Part shown: one piece after another, positions 42,719 through 52,951 of the stretch
How positions within the stretch are numbered: position 1 is the first letter of the stretch
How the letters are laid out: every line of letters starts with the position of its first letter
Assembly: GCF_026011715.1 (NCBI RefSeq)
Contig: NZ_BRVM01000009.1
Coordinates: 1 to 64,000, forward strand
Length of the DNA stretch: 64,000 nucleotides
DNA from: Cytobacillus sp. NCCP-133
GTDB lineage: Bacteria > Bacillota > Bacilli > Bacillales > Cytobacillaceae
Reading direction: 5' to 3'
Position numbers and translations under genes: made by a program
Notes under the pieces: model-generated
Told to the model about the DNA's origin: nothing
Database searches by the model: none
What the model saw: the letters and a program-made list of their open reading frames with translations, nothing else

Positions 42719-42774
42719 AGGTTCACAACCTTTTTACCAGTGCGCAATTGCCCCAGCGTTTATTCGTAAACAAC

Positions 42775-42819
42775 ATGGAAAAAGAGAGAACATCCACAGA
42801 TGACCCTCCCTTTTTCCAT
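42775..42819 (-). terminator. Inverted repeat between glycosyltransferase and flippase genes
   Basis: ATGGAAAAAGGGAG and CTCTCTTTTTCCAT pair over 14 bases (one GU). It touches the glycosyltransferase stop and is followed by little T; partial terminator or mRNA-stabilising hairpin. Confidence 0.45.
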
Positions 42820-43916
42820 TAGCTGATTGTTTCATATATATCCTGCAATTTAAGAATGAGCTGCTCCTCATCATTTTCAGCCGCTTTAGCTTCTCCTTTG
42901 CGGACAAGCTTTTTCTTCGCATCTTCACTGCTCAATACGGTTAGGATCCCTTTTGCCAGACTATCGGCTTCCTTCGGCTCAACAAGAACCCCATTCCCAT
43001 CTTTGAGCAGGTAGCTTAATCCCCCGACATCACTGCCTACAACAGGCGTCAGGCAGGACATGGCTTCAACCGCCACAAGGCCAAAGCCTTCCAAATGGGA
43101 AGGAAGGACAAAGACCTCGGCTGCAGACATCCATTTGGCCAATTGGGCTTGCGGAAGGGGGTCTTTGAAACACACATCTCGCGCCAGCCCTTTTGCTGCA
43201 ATCAAATTCTCCAGCTCCTGGCGATAGGTTTGATTGCGGCTTGCACCAATTAAATAAAGCGCTGCTTCCGGCTGAGACTCTTTGACTTTAGCAAAGGCCG
43301 TGATCAATTCAGTTAACCCTTTTTCACGTATAATATTTCCCACAAACAAAATAGGCTGCTTTCCTTCAGAAACGCCTAACTCAGTTCTTGCTTCTTGTTT
43401 GGGATAGGCTTTAAATACGTTGCGGTTTACCCCCATGTTTAAAATAGAAAGCTTATTCGCGCCTATTTTGTAATCCTGGTGTATTTCTTCATATAATGCA
43501 TTCCCAACAGCAATCACATAATCTGCATCCCGGAGAATCATCTCCGTCCAATTTCGGATTCGCTGATTCTTTTTTGCCATGCGGTCGATATCACCGCCAT
43601 GCGCAGTCACCACATACGGCGTTTTCCAGACCTTTTTATAAAAACGCGCCAGCAGGCCTGATGGGAACACATAGTGAGCGTGCACCACATCATATTTTTT
43701 TCCGTTAAGCCCCAAATTCACAAGTGTTTGAAGGAACCATAAAAAATACTTCTTAATCACATTAGCCTTTCCGTTTTTCGGATCAGTAATTGCGATGACA
43801 TCCACCTGATTTCCCAATGCTTCCAATGCCTTTACCTGATTTTTCACAAAGATCCCAAACGTCCTATTCTCCTCGGTCGGGTACATATTGCTGATAACCA
43901 GAATTCTTTTTCCCAT
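42819..43916 (-). CDS. Glycosyltransferase family 4
   Basis: 365 residues, GT-B fold: VISNMYPTEENRTFGIFVKN at the N-terminus, HAHYVFPSGLLARF and TAHGGDIDRM near residues 80-110, and the donor-side signature LPSHLEGFGLVAVEAMSC with the E-x7-E glutamates near 273. It adds a sugar to a lipid-linked or surface glycan. Start ATG 43916 overlaps the csaB stop, and murJ follows, so the three genes form a polysaccharide unit. Confidence 0.92.
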   Translation of the reverse strand: MGKRILVISNMYPTEENRTFGIFVKNQVKALEALGNQVDVIAITDPKNGKANVIKKYFLWFLQTLVNLGLNGKKYDVVHAHYVFPSGLLARFYKKVWKTPYVVTAHGGDIDRMAKKNQRIRNWTEMILRDADYVIAVGNALYEEIHQDYKIGANKLSILNMGVNRNVFKAYPKQEARTELGVSEGKQPILFVGNIIREKGLTELITAFAKVKESQPEAALYLIGASRNQTYRQELENLIAAKGLARDVCFKDPLPQAQLAKWMSAAEVFVLPSHLEGFGLVAVEAMSCLTPVVGSDVGGLSYLLKDGNGVLVEPKEADSLAKGILTVLSSEDAKKKLVRKGEAKAAENDEEQLILKLQDIYETIS

Positions 43917-45070
43917 TAGGCATTCCCCTTTTTCGGAAGCATATGGAATTGCTTTAACCCTTTTGCTGCCTTTTCTTTAAGTTCTGCAGACGTTTTTTGT
44001 GCCGCATCCTGAACCTTGTCCCAATGATTATCCATCTTCTCGATCGTATTCATAAAATGAAGATTGCTCGAAGACAATTCATCCATGGAAAGGCATTGAT
44101 CTTCCTTCCCGACCATTTGCATGAAATGCTCAACTTTATGATGGTAAGCAACGCCAATAACAGGGGTCTCAGCATCCAGGGATAGGATGATGGAATGGAG
44201 ACGGGTCCCAATCACGACATCCTGCTGGCCGCATAGATCAATGAGCTGGGAAGCGGATAAATGTTCTTCATTCAAAACCGCTTTGTCCTTATGCTTCATC
44301 ACGTCATGAATATCCTTTGTCACCCAGACATCCTGCGGATATTTGGTGGAAAAGAATGTTACTTCCATTCCCTTCTTCTCGATCAGCTCGTCCAGGTTTT
44401 GAGCCATGCCATTGACGTAGGCCTGATATTTTTCCTCATCTGCCTCTGGCCAATATTTAATATTATAGTAGGGAACAGCTGTCACACCCACTTTTTTAAT
44501 CGAATCGGTTCTTTGGTGTTTGTTGGCTGTTGTCAGAGTGAAAGCAGGATCTCCAATGATTTGAATGTCCTTACTCACCCCAACCCTTTCGAGCAGGACT
44601 TTCGATTCCGGATCTCTGACAGAAATGGAGTCTGCCACTTTAGCTAAGCGCTTAATAAAGAACTTTCCAATTCCTGAAGTTAACGGCCCAGCTCCACAGC
44701 CATATACAACCACTTTGGCACCTGCCCGGTGTCCAAGAATTCCATAAGTGCCGTATAAAGGGGCTTCCCTCTTGTACAGGTCCATCAGGATGCCTCCCCC
44801 GCCGATAATGACAACGTCCAGGCCCTTGATATATTTTCTGCTTTGTTTGACAGTCTCTAAGAACGTTTTTGGTGCAGAGCCCTTTTTATAATAAAGCGGA
44901 TAAGATTGGACACCATATCTTTCGCTTGTTTGCTCAGGGTTATTGCTGAATACGGTGATATCTTCACTTTTTATATCAAAATTTGTGGTTAACTGTGTGA
45001 TGATTCCAAGTAAAATGGCTTCATCCCCATTATTGTTATTGCCGTAATTTCCTACAATGCCAATTTTCAT
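43916..45070 (-). CDS. csaB: CsaB, polysaccharide pyruvyl transferase
   Basis: 384 residues with the pyruvyltransferase family pattern: KIGIVGNYGNNNNGDEAILL at the start, DVVIIGGGGILMDLYKREAP near 90, VSVRDPESKVLLERVGV near 150 and QDVVIGTRLHSIILSLDAET near 285. CsaB adds pyruvate to secondary wall polysaccharide, the ligand of SLH domains; the seven SLH proteins nearby depend on it. ATG 45070 has AAGGAAG upstream; the longer frame is unlikely. Confidence 0.92.
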   Translation of the reverse strand: MKIGIVGNYGNNNNGDEAILLGIITQLTTNFDIKSEDITVFSNNPEQTSERYGVQSYPLYYKKGSAPKTFLETVKQSRKYIKGLDVVIIGGGGILMDLYKREAPLYGTYGILGHRAGAKVVVYGCGAGPLTSGIGKFFIKRLAKVADSISVRDPESKVLLERVGVSKDIQIIGDPAFTLTTANKHQRTDSIKKVGVTAVPYYNIKYWPEADEEKYQAYVNGMAQNLDELIEKKGMEVTFFSTKYPQDVWVTKDIHDVMKHKDKAVLNEEHLSASQLIDLCGQQDVVIGTRLHSIILSLDAETPVIGVAYHHKVEHFMQMVGKEDQCLSMDELSSSNLHFMNTIEKMDNHWDKVQDAAQKTSAELKEKAAKGLKQFHMLPKKGNA

Positions 45071-45204
45071 TATCCGACTTCCTTTTCTCACATTTTCACT
45101 TCATCCTTCTTACTATATAGAAGAATGCAAAGGTAATTATATCACATCAGAAAAAAATGGCGAAAATACAAGTAAATTGTTTTATTCTTGTAAAATCAGG
45201 TTAA

Positions 45205-45237
45205 TAAAAAACTGTCCGTGTACTAGCCGGACAGTTT
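45205..45237 (-). terminator. Terminator after the SLH amidase
   Basis: ACTGTCCG, loop GCTAGTACA, CGGACAGT, then T6 on the minus strand. Confidence 0.9.
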
Positions 45238-45244
45238 AAAAGAT

Positions 45245-46900
45245 TTACTTTAGGTAGTAGTTTTTAATTCCCTGATAGATGGCCTCAGCATATTTATCCA
45301 AGTACGTGCTGGATGTCAGCTTTTGTCTATCGCCGCTATTTGTTATAAAACCAAGTTCAACAAGCACGGCAGGTACTTGGTTATACTTAATCACGTAAAA
45401 GCCATTATCCTTAATGCCCCGGTCATACATATCGGCTTGAGCAACCAGCTGTTTTTGAATTTCCCATGCTAGCGTTTTGCTCTCGTCACCGTTCATGTTA
45501 TTGGAAGTGTCATAAAAAACTTCTGATCCTTTTGCTGCGGAACTGCCGGCGGCATTCACGTGTACACTCACAAACAGTTCTCCATAAACAGATTGAGTAA
45601 ATTTAACCCTTTCCTCCAGGGTAAGGAACTTATCCGTCTCACGGCTTAAGATTACCTTTGCACCTGCCGCTTTTAGCTTCTCCCCTACTCTTTTGGAAAC
45701 ATTTAAAACAATATTCTTTTCATAAACTCCGCTGCTTGAAGCACCTGGATCATGTGCCCCATGACCTGCATCTACCACTATAATCCGATCTTTCAGCGGA
45801 TAACGCTTGTCATTTGAGTAAAGCTTCAAGTAGGATTTATGTACATATCCAATCAACCCATTATCATTTACTTTAGCCCAGAAACCGCTAATTTCAGTTA
45901 CTTTTACTGTTGCTCCAGCCTTCACGCTGCCAATAATGGCAGTACTTGAAGATGGGCCTTTCCTAATATTTAGGGATGTGGATGAAACCACTTTGCCGAA
46001 TGCAGTGACCGTTTCATTTACGGGCGGTCCTGTTACGGTCAGTCTGAATTGGTCATCAATAGCCCTTGAAAGAAATGCAGAGAATTGGGCTCTAGTAATC
46101 TGGTCTTCCGGCATAAATTTATAGTTGCTTCCATTTGTTATACCGTTATAATGAAGTTTTTGTATTTGTTCGTATGCCCAGTAAGTTTTAGGAACATCAC
46201 TAAACACAGGAGCAGTGGATGTGTAGCCATTATAGTCAAAACCAAAACCTGTCACAATAACGGCTGCCATTTGGGACCGTTTTAGAATATCAGATGGGCC
46301 AAACCTTCCATCTGCATAGCCTCCGAAAATACCCAATTGATAAGCTCTTTCAATATAACCAGCTGCCCAATAGTCGGATGATACATCTTTAAAAGTACTT
46401 CGGGACACTTCAGCAGGTTCATAGCCTAAAGCCTCAATAATCATCTTTGCAGCCTGTGCCCTCGTCACCTGACGGTCAGGCTGGAAATAATAGGTGCCAT
46501 TGCTGCTTTCATACCCGCTGATAATTCCTTTTCCGGCTAAGTGTGTAATGTTTAGATAAGCCCAATAGCTAGCAGGAACATCCGTAAAGGAAACGGAGGA
46601 ATTCTGGGTCAGCGCCTTTGTGCTCATCTGCCCTTCATAACTGTCAGCATTAAAGCTTCCGGCAGCTTCCGCCTTTTCCATTTCTTCTTTCAATTCTGGG
46701 TCATCCATATTTATTTCTTCTAACTCCACTCCCTCATATTCGATTATTTCGGAAGTTTCATTTTGCTCCTGTGACTGTGCAACAACAGACTTTTCTGCCA
46801 TCATATTGCTTTCTTCTGCTTTAACCCAAGATGATGCCAAAGGGGAAAAGATAAGAAGGAAACATAATGAAACATAGACAGAAAAAGTTTTTCTTAACAT
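45245..46900 (-). CDS. SLH-anchored N-acetylmuramoyl-L-alanine amidase
   Basis: 551 residues: signal peptide (about 1-28), acidic linker, three SLH domains (about 105-295, with VTRAQAAKMI, LKRSQMAAVI and ITRAQFSAFL), a bacterial SH3 domain (about 310-365, SLNIRKGPSSSTAIIGSV) and an Amidase_3 domain (about 375-550) with zinc ligands in VVDAGHGAHDPG, E in GVYEKNIVLN, H in VSVHVNAAGS and the catalytic E in LVELGFIT. It cuts peptide from glycan at the surface. GGAGAGG precedes ATG 46900, and a sigma-A promoter lies upstream. Confidence 0.95.
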   Translation of the reverse strand: MLRKTFSVYVSLCFLLIFSPLASSWVKAEESNMMAEKSVVAQSQEQNETSEIIEYEGVELEEINMDDPELKEEMEKAEAAGSFNADSYEGQMSTKALTQNSSVSFTDVPASYWAYLNITHLAGKGIISGYESSNGTYYFQPDRQVTRAQAAKMIIEALGYEPAEVSRSTFKDVSSDYWAAGYIERAYQLGIFGGYADGRFGPSDILKRSQMAAVIVTGFGFDYNGYTSTAPVFSDVPKTYWAYEQIQKLHYNGITNGSNYKFMPEDQITRAQFSAFLSRAIDDQFRLTVTGPPVNETVTAFGKVVSSTSLNIRKGPSSSTAIIGSVKAGATVKVTEISGFWAKVNDNGLIGYVHKSYLKLYSNDKRYPLKDRIIVVDAGHGAHDPGASSSGVYEKNIVLNVSKRVGEKLKAAGAKVILSRETDKFLTLEERVKFTQSVYGELFVSVHVNAAGSSAAKGSEVFYDTSNNMNGDESKTLAWEIQKQLVAQADMYDRGIKDNGFYVIKYNQVPAVLVELGFITNSGDRQKLTSSTYLDKYAEAIYQGIKNYYLK

Positions 46901-46933
46901 ACTTTGCCTCTCCCTCCTTCAATTGCTGGCATA

Positions 46934-46961
46934 ATAATAGAATAACAGAAGTTTTTGTCAA
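46934..46961 (-). promoter_or_regulatory. Sigma-A promoter of the SLH amidase
   Basis: TTGACA, 16 bases, TATTAT on the minus strand, about 30 bases before the ribosome site. Confidence 0.75.
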
Positions 46962-47001
46962 GTAAAATGATTTTTTGGAGAATGATAGTGTATAATAATG
47001 T

Positions 47002-47026
47002 AAAAATTTATCAGATTTTCTGATAA
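47002..47026 (-). terminator. Terminator hairpin after the phosphodiester glycosidase
   Basis: TTATCAGA, loop AAA, TCTGATAA followed by ATTTTTAC on the minus strand, 110 bases after the stop. Confidence 0.5.
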
Positions 47027-47135
47027 TCCATGTAAATTAAGGGATTTACAGAGAAAACATCCTATAAATTACCAGTGGGCTCTTTTTTATAGAGTAAGAC
47101 TGTCTAACGCCATGCGCAAGGCGCTTTTGCTTTTG

Positions 47136-49427
47136 TTATTGATTGATAATTCTATATAGAAACGCACTATATTGTGCTCTAGTAACCGTATTGCCCGGCC
47201 GGAATGTGTTGTCAGGATAACCTGTTGTAATCTCATTGTAAGCAAGAGAGCCAATTGCTTTGTATGCCCAATACGTTGGCTTAACATCGGCAAAGTCCTT
47301 TTCAGGCATTCCCTGAAGATGATAGGCATTCTGCAAAATAGCCGCCATCTGTGCTCTTGTTAAATTGCCTTCCGGATCAAACCTATTCCCTTCTTTTCCT
47401 CCCATGATTCCAGCATTTTGGACTGCTGCAATAATGGAATAGTAGCGATGATCCGTCGGCACATCACTAAATCCAGGATTTGTTACATTAGAGGTTTCAA
47501 GCTTCAGCGCCCTTTGAAGCAAGATCGCCGCATGAGCCCTTGTCAGTTTATCACCAGGTTTGAATTCTCCGGATGGATATCCGCTAATGATGCTGTTTTT
47601 ACTTAAGTACATGATTTCCTTGTACGCCCAGTACTCAGAGTTAACATCTGTAAATTCGCCTGGTGCAGGAGCAGGCGCTGATCCGGCAATTTCTACCGGG
47701 ATGGATGCTGTTGATTTTCCTGCGGCAGCAATGATTTTGCCTTTAGCAGTGGTTTTGCCAGCCGTAAACTTACCATCCTGAGTAATCGTTCCAATATCTC
47801 CGCTCACAGACCACTTCACTTGTGATTGATTATAAATTACTGGCTTGCCAGCATTATCTAAACCCGTAGTGGAAAGCGCCTTAGTTTGTCCGGCTGAAAG
47901 CTTCAAGCTAGATGGTGAAATGGAGAACTTGTCAATCGAGTCAACAACTGTGACCGTAAGACCTCTTGAAGCATTTCCGTATTTGCCTGTTACCGTTCCT
48001 TGCCCTGCCTCGTTAGCTGTGAATTGATTCCCATTCATAGTACCAATACGATTAGATACAGAGAATGCAATGTTTGCAGGGTCAAAGCTTAATGGATTAT
48101 AATATTGATCCAATACATAATTGGCTGTGATATCCACTGAAGAACCGACTAGCACTTTGCCTGCTGTTTTTTGTGTAATTCTCATAAATGCCGGCTGACC
48201 AATTGGAGCAGTGCTAATCGCCTGCAATGTGGAGGATATATATCGCTCCCGCCCGTCTGACGGCCTATTCGCTAATACCACCTGATTGCTTCCATAATTT
48301 CGAATCCCCATTGCCGTCGATCCGCCGCCATCAAGGTTCAGCGCACGGTCTGCACCAATAGAAACCAAGTATTGTGCAAATTCTGTCAAGTTCATTCCAT
48401 TGCTGTAGCCAGGCTGTCTGCCATCAACGGTTACAAAAAACACTTTTTTCTTTGTTTTGTCAATCGCAACCGCCGTTCTGGATGTTCTTTCTTTTGCGCG
48501 GGAACTGTTTGGATCCATTGTCATGGATACTTTGCCGTCCTTAACAAGCATAGGACCGCTTGCCATCATATATTTAGAATTCTGCCATTTGGAATCGATG
48601 CTTACTTTTATCTGCACGGAATCTCCAATTGCCATTCCTTGTAGAGGATCTAGCCACTTGCTGCCGTTTAACGAAAGAACAAAACCATTTTTTGGAATAA
48701 GGGTATTGGTTTTATCACCATATTTCCTAATAGCCGTAACTTTTCCGCTCAAAACGTCGCCAAATTGCAATGGCTGGCGGATCGTGCTATCTGAAGTAAT
48801 GATGTACTCCATTCCATAGCTGTTTGTATTTGTATAGCCATTTTCATGGCTAGAAGTATAGAGGATCGCTTCGTTGGAATCTCTCATTCTATTTAATCCT
48901 GAAAGGGTAAATGTCTGATCTTTATAAGTTAAGGCTGTTTTGAAATTGTAATGATCGATCTCTGCATTGCCATTACTTAAAATTCCAAACGCAATTGGTT
49001 CACTCACATATTTATCTTTTTCCTGAGAGATAATCCCGCCATTGACAATCTGATTATTCTTAGATAATAAATAAAGGGGCATTCTTGTCGTCATATCAAA
49101 AAAGGAACCATTAATTGCGCCCACGACCCGATGGCCTTCAAAACTATTAGCATTGGCTGCACTTGTAGTCGTTGCTGTTTTATGAATAGGCTCAGGAATT
49201 CCTACTTCTAAAGAGGTATAAGAATCACCCAAATTCACTTCAAGGGTGTTGACAGCTTGTTTCAAATCAGAATTTGTGATTGTTATATTCTTATAGTCAA
49301 CACCAGGTGAAACGTTAAATTGCTTGTTAACCAGAGTAGCTGCCTCCACCTGATAATCGCCTAGTCCAAAACCCATTAGTTGTACAAAAAGCATAAGAGC
49401 GGCGATCATGGAGATTTTATTCCGCAC
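47136..49427 (-). CDS. SLH-anchored phosphodiester glycosidase (NAGPA-like)
   Basis: 763 residues: signal peptide, N-terminal domain, then a NAGPA-type phosphodiester glycosidase domain (about 150-395: EGHRVVGAINGSFFDMTTRM, RTAVAIDKTKKKVFFVTVDG, ADRALNLDGGGSTAMGI), an Ig-like Big region (about 400-575) and three C-terminal SLH domains (about 590-763). Such enzymes remove sugars from phosphodiester-linked glycans. The start is GTG 49427, with GGAGG seven bases upstream; the ATG frame to 49466 is unsupported. Confidence 0.9.
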   Translation of the reverse strand: MRNKISMIAALMLFVQLMGFGLGDYQVEAATLVNKQFNVSPGVDYKNITITNSDLKQAVNTLEVNLGDSYTSLEVGIPEPIHKTATTTSAANANSFEGHRVVGAINGSFFDMTTRMPLYLLSKNNQIVNGGIISQEKDKYVSEPIAFGILSNGNAEIDHYNFKTALTYKDQTFTLSGLNRMRDSNEAILYTSSHENGYTNTNSYGMEYIITSDSTIRQPLQFGDVLSGKVTAIRKYGDKTNTLIPKNGFVLSLNGSKWLDPLQGMAIGDSVQIKVSIDSKWQNSKYMMASGPMLVKDGKVSMTMDPNSSRAKERTSRTAVAIDKTKKKVFFVTVDGRQPGYSNGMNLTEFAQYLVSIGADRALNLDGGGSTAMGIRNYGSNQVVLANRPSDGRERYISSTLQAISTAPIGQPAFMRITQKTAGKVLVGSSVDITANYVLDQYYNPLSFDPANIAFSVSNRIGTMNGNQFTANEAGQGTVTGKYGNASRGLTVTVVDSIDKFSISPSSLKLSAGQTKALSTTGLDNAGKPVIYNQSQVKWSVSGDIGTITQDGKFTAGKTTAKGKIIAAAGKSTASIPVEIAGSAPAPAPGEFTDVNSEYWAYKEIMYLSKNSIISGYPSGEFKPGDKLTRAHAAILLQRALKLETSNVTNPGFSDVPTDHRYYSIIAAVQNAGIMGGKEGNRFDPEGNLTRAQMAAILQNAYHLQGMPEKDFADVKPTYWAYKAIGSLAYNEITTGYPDNTFRPGNTVTRAQYSAFLYRIINQ

Positions 49428-49578
49428 TATTATTCCTCCCTTGGAAAATATAAGATGTTGCGTCAATCTTTTGACGCTATTACATATATTAACAAACTTC
49501 CCCCATATTCTCTATCATTCTATTAACCTTTTCGACATAATGGCATAAATTACCGTATAATATTACTTATTTTGCAAT

Positions 49579-49612
49579 AAAAAAACCCCCGCTGTCTTGC
49601 CAACAGCAGGGG
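49579..49612 (-). terminator. Terminator after the O-antigen-ligase-like gene
   Basis: CCCCTGCTGT, loop TGGCAAG, ACAGCGGGGG, then T7 on the minus strand. Confidence 0.92.
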
Positions 49613-49623
49613 TTTTAGCGGGA

Positions 49624-51063
49624 TTAAGCTTTTTTCTTATAAAAACCTTTCATTGCAGCATATGCTCCGAAAATCATAAAGAAGTACATGGTATATAATT
49701 TCAGTTCCCAGATGTTATAATACATGCCGCTTACTCCTGTAGCAAACCATAGAGCAATCATTACTTTGGGAAAATGTCCTTCATTCCGATGCTTCCAGAA
49801 GATGGCCAGCATAAGCAATAAAAAGGCAGCAAACAGGATCACTCCAATAGTACCTGTTTCCGCTATTACCTGGATATACTGGTTATCTGAATAAAAGTAT
49901 TTGCCGCCGTAAATATCTGATCGGATTCCGTATTCATCATATATAGGCGAGCCATACGATAAGGTCGCGGACCCTCCAAATGTACCGAAGCCTGTTCCAG
50001 TTATAGGATGGTCCCTAAATACTTCAAACCCTTTTTTAATATAAAAAAAACGGCCGCTCTGTGACATCAATTCGAGATTTTCTTCATCAAAGGTTGATTT
50101 AAATCTATCTTTCAGGCCGCCTGTACCAAGACCGTCTCCACCCTCAATTCCAAGTGACTGGATAAATCCAACCCCGGCATTGACAGGTAGATAGACGAGG
50201 ACAAAACCAAGAATACCTGAAATCAGTAAAGGTTTCAAAACCCTCCAATATCTGCTTAATAGGAAGAAAACAGCAAAGCCGACGGCAATGGCAATCCACG
50301 TTCCTCTTGAATAGGTCAGCAGAAGGATCCCTGTGAAAAGGGTCAGAAAGGCATAGAGCCATTTTCTTTCTTTTCCTTTTGCTGTTTCCAGCAAAACCAG
50401 CACCAAAACAATGGTGAATCCTAAATATAATGCCAATGAGTTAGGATTGCCCGGCAAGCCATAGATACGGACAATATTTGTAGCAGATAGCATTTTCTGG
50501 CTCCATGCTTCAGGCAAAAGCCATTGCCTCATGGAAAGTTTCTCAATAATTCCGTGTATGCTGACTAAAACGGATAATCCAATCGTAACCCAAGAGAACT
50601 TCACGATATCTTTGTAGTCGATATCCATTCGTGAAACGATATAGTATAGAAGGTACATAATCACAAATGTACGGACCTGAAAAATAATAGCCGCAATCGA
50701 AACGCCACTTGTCAGGGCAATTACCGAACCGAATGCCAAGAAAATAAAGAATGCCCACTCAAATGTTTTAAAGCGAAATAAACTCTTCCAGCCGTGCCTT
50801 GCAGCTATGAAGATTTTAAGTAGCAGAATAAAAGTTATTGCATCACCGGCAAGCATTAATCCTGAATTCACTTCAGTCAAAAAGGGCCTTATTGGCACAT
50901 ATAAAATAAGCAGAAGCAATCCGACTTTCGGCCGCCAAAACGCCATAGCGGAAAGAATCACAGTAACCACAACTAAACTAATTTTACTCGGGAGCAGAAG
51001 CCCCAAAAATAACAGCGCAAAACCCGCCATTAACAAAAAATATGGCTGTAACTTCGATTTCAT
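49624..51063 (-). CDS. O-antigen ligase/polymerase-like membrane protein
   Basis: 479 residues with about 11-12 membrane segments and one large outside loop (about residues 310-400) holding GRFFYIKKGFEVFRDHPITG and TGFGTFGGSATL, the Wzy/WaaL pattern. It probably polymerises or ligates a surface glycan. ATG 51063 has AAAGGG upstream; the frame to 51108 is not supported. With the unknown secreted gene upstream it may serve an S-layer or wall glycan pathway (inference). Confidence 0.87.
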   Translation of the reverse strand: MKSKLQPYFLLMAGFALLFLGLLLPSKISLVVVTVILSAMAFWRPKVGLLLLILYVPIRPFLTEVNSGLMLAGDAITFILLLKIFIAARHGWKSLFRFKTFEWAFFIFLAFGSVIALTSGVSIAAIIFQVRTFVIMYLLYYIVSRMDIDYKDIVKFSWVTIGLSVLVSIHGIIEKLSMRQWLLPEAWSQKMLSATNIVRIYGLPGNPNSLALYLGFTIVLVLVLLETAKGKERKWLYAFLTLFTGILLLTYSRGTWIAIAVGFAVFFLLSRYWRVLKPLLISGILGFVLVYLPVNAGVGFIQSLGIEGGDGLGTGGLKDRFKSTFDEENLELMSQSGRFFYIKKGFEVFRDHPITGTGFGTFGGSATLSYGSPIYDEYGIRSDIYGGKYFYSDNQYIQVIAETGTIGVILFAAFLLLMLAIFWKHRNEGHFPKVMIALWFATGVSGMYYNIWELKLYTMYFFMIFGAYAAMKGFYKKKA

Positions 51064-51196
51064 TGTCAAATCCCTTTCCTGGATGTATATTAAACCTATT
51101 TTTCGCATGCATTCTTTCTCATATTACAAAATATAAAGAATACAGTCAAAGATAAATTCAGGAAAAGGACAATAACGGAAAAATTTTTCGACTATA

Positions 51197-52816
51197 TTAA
51201 TTGCCAATTCCATAAGAATATAAGAGTTCCTGCGTATGAGAAGGAATTTTAATCCCATTATTCTTTAGATAAGACGATTTAGACTCCAGAAAAGTTTCAA
51301 TTATAGGTAAATTCTCCTGATTTATTTTACTCCATAATCCATAAGTTTTCAGCAGATCCTCTAATGTGAGCAATTCATAGTCTCTGCCAATAAACGTCAA
51401 ATCAGGGTTTACTTTATACCAGGTATCTCCATCCTCGCGGAGCCACTGTGTGTCTAACCCGCTTATCCCTTCCTGCACAATCTCTGCTCCTCTCAGATAC
51501 TTCTCATCTGAAGTAGAAAGATAAGCTTCTAATAAAATATTGAGTCCGCCAAGTCCGTGGTTTAATGAGGTATGAGTAAGAACAGGATCATAAACGGCGA
51601 AATAATCAGGGATCAATGCACCTTGTTCATTAACAGGAATTACATTCCCGGTTTCGATTTGGCTAAGCAAAAAGTCTGCATAAGAAAGCAGCGGTTCCCG
51701 TAAATGGCTGACTGCTAATGCCTCTCCAACATCCCTTAAATAAAGTGCTATGTACTCGTTAAATCTTGTATCGATAAAGGGTGCCGTCATATTGTAAAGG
51801 TCCAGCAAGTAAGTAGAAGTGACTTCTGTTTCCCAGAACGTTTTTTCACCTCTGAAGTTCAGCAGATCAGCAACAGAGTTGGATACTAAATTATAGTAAT
51901 ATCGTTCATTTGTCTTGTTCCATCGGTCAAACGCTTCAGCTTCTCTGAAATTAAGGAGTGTTCTTCCATATCCCATTTTAGAGCGCGGCTGCGGTTCAAC
52001 CGTTAATACCATTTTGTTATATGGGCCATCAGAGGTATACCATTTATTTGTTTTTCGATAGTTAAGGGAACTGTATTTCATCCAGCTTAATAACTCTTTT
52101 TCACTTTCGAAAAGCTTGCTGTCAGAGAACATAAGCCATTGCTCGACAATATCTTTACCCGTTGATTGCAGGGAAATGGCTACGTTTTTCCCCTCTTCTG
52201 TTTCCGTTTTTGTTACCGCATCTGCTTCCGCTTTGAGTTCGCGGATTACACTTTTATTGGCATATTCATATCGTTTAATATGCTCAATCGACTGATACGA
52301 TTTGCCTATCATGATTTGCTTAATCGTTTGTCCTGCCTGTTGAATATCCAATAATCCTGTAGGATAAGAGGTTCTATCCTCCCCCATTGCAGCTGATTCT
52401 CCAGCCGGTTTTGGAAACTGGCTGAATTCTTTAAGCTCCAGCTCTGCGTCTGGTGAAAAACTCCAGTCAAGTTCCATATAAAAATGAAATCGCTTGTTAT
52501 TATCTACTTTAGTAAACAAAAAGAAATCCCCATTAGCAAACTCGCGTTTGACAATTTCTAAAGTGCCAGCTTTATAGTTAAACCGCTTAATATTATATGA
52601 ATAAACGGTTTCCTCAGCCAGCGGATAACTCTTTTTCTTTACTCTTAATGCTTCGATCGGATGTGAAGTTTTGATAAGGACTCTATTATTCTCAGATAAA
52701 TCCAAAGTCGTCACGTGATACGTCTCACCGGAAGCAGCTGCCTCTGACGAAAAGATTCCCATACATAAAAATACCCCTAACAAAACGGCTAATCTCTTTA
52801 ATCTCTTTAATCTCAT
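51197..52816 (-). CDS. Secreted protein, possibly alpha/alpha-barrel epimerase-like
   Basis: 539 residues with a signal peptide (MRLKRLKRLAVLLGVFLCMG, cleavage near AAA). The C-terminal 300 residues contain THTSLNHGLGGLNILLEAYL and repeated helical pairs, resembling D-glucuronyl C5-epimerase C-terminal or similar alpha/alpha-toroid domains. The N-terminal part is beta-rich. I cannot name the family with certainty. GGGGG precedes ATG 52816. It lies 134 bases upstream of the ligase-like gene on the same strand. Confidence 0.78.
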   Translation of the reverse strand: MRLKRLKRLAVLLGVFLCMGIFSSEAAASGETYHVTTLDLSENNRVLIKTSHPIEALRVKKKSYPLAEETVYSYNIKRFNYKAGTLEIVKREFANGDFFLFTKVDNNKRFHFYMELDWSFSPDAELELKEFSQFPKPAGESAAMGEDRTSYPTGLLDIQQAGQTIKQIMIGKSYQSIEHIKRYEYANKSVIRELKAEADAVTKTETEEGKNVAISLQSTGKDIVEQWLMFSDSKLFESEKELLSWMKYSSLNYRKTNKWYTSDGPYNKMVLTVEPQPRSKMGYGRTLLNFREAEAFDRWNKTNERYYYNLVSNSVADLLNFRGEKTFWETEVTSTYLLDLYNMTAPFIDTRFNEYIALYLRDVGEALAVSHLREPLLSYADFLLSQIETGNVIPVNEQGALIPDYFAVYDPVLTHTSLNHGLGGLNILLEAYLSTSDEKYLRGAEIVQEGISGLDTQWLREDGDTWYKVNPDLTFIGRDYELLTLEDLLKTYGLWSKINQENLPIIETFLESKSSYLKNNGIKIPSHTQELLYSYGIGN

Positions 52817-52951
52817 TATGTACCCCCTACTATTTACCTATGATAATAAGATTAAAGGATTTTGGGCTGAAATTCAAATAATGTTTAAATAATCCAGCAG
52901 GTTTTAATTAAGTGACGGGTTTCTTCTATATTATATAAACTTTATTTCAAT

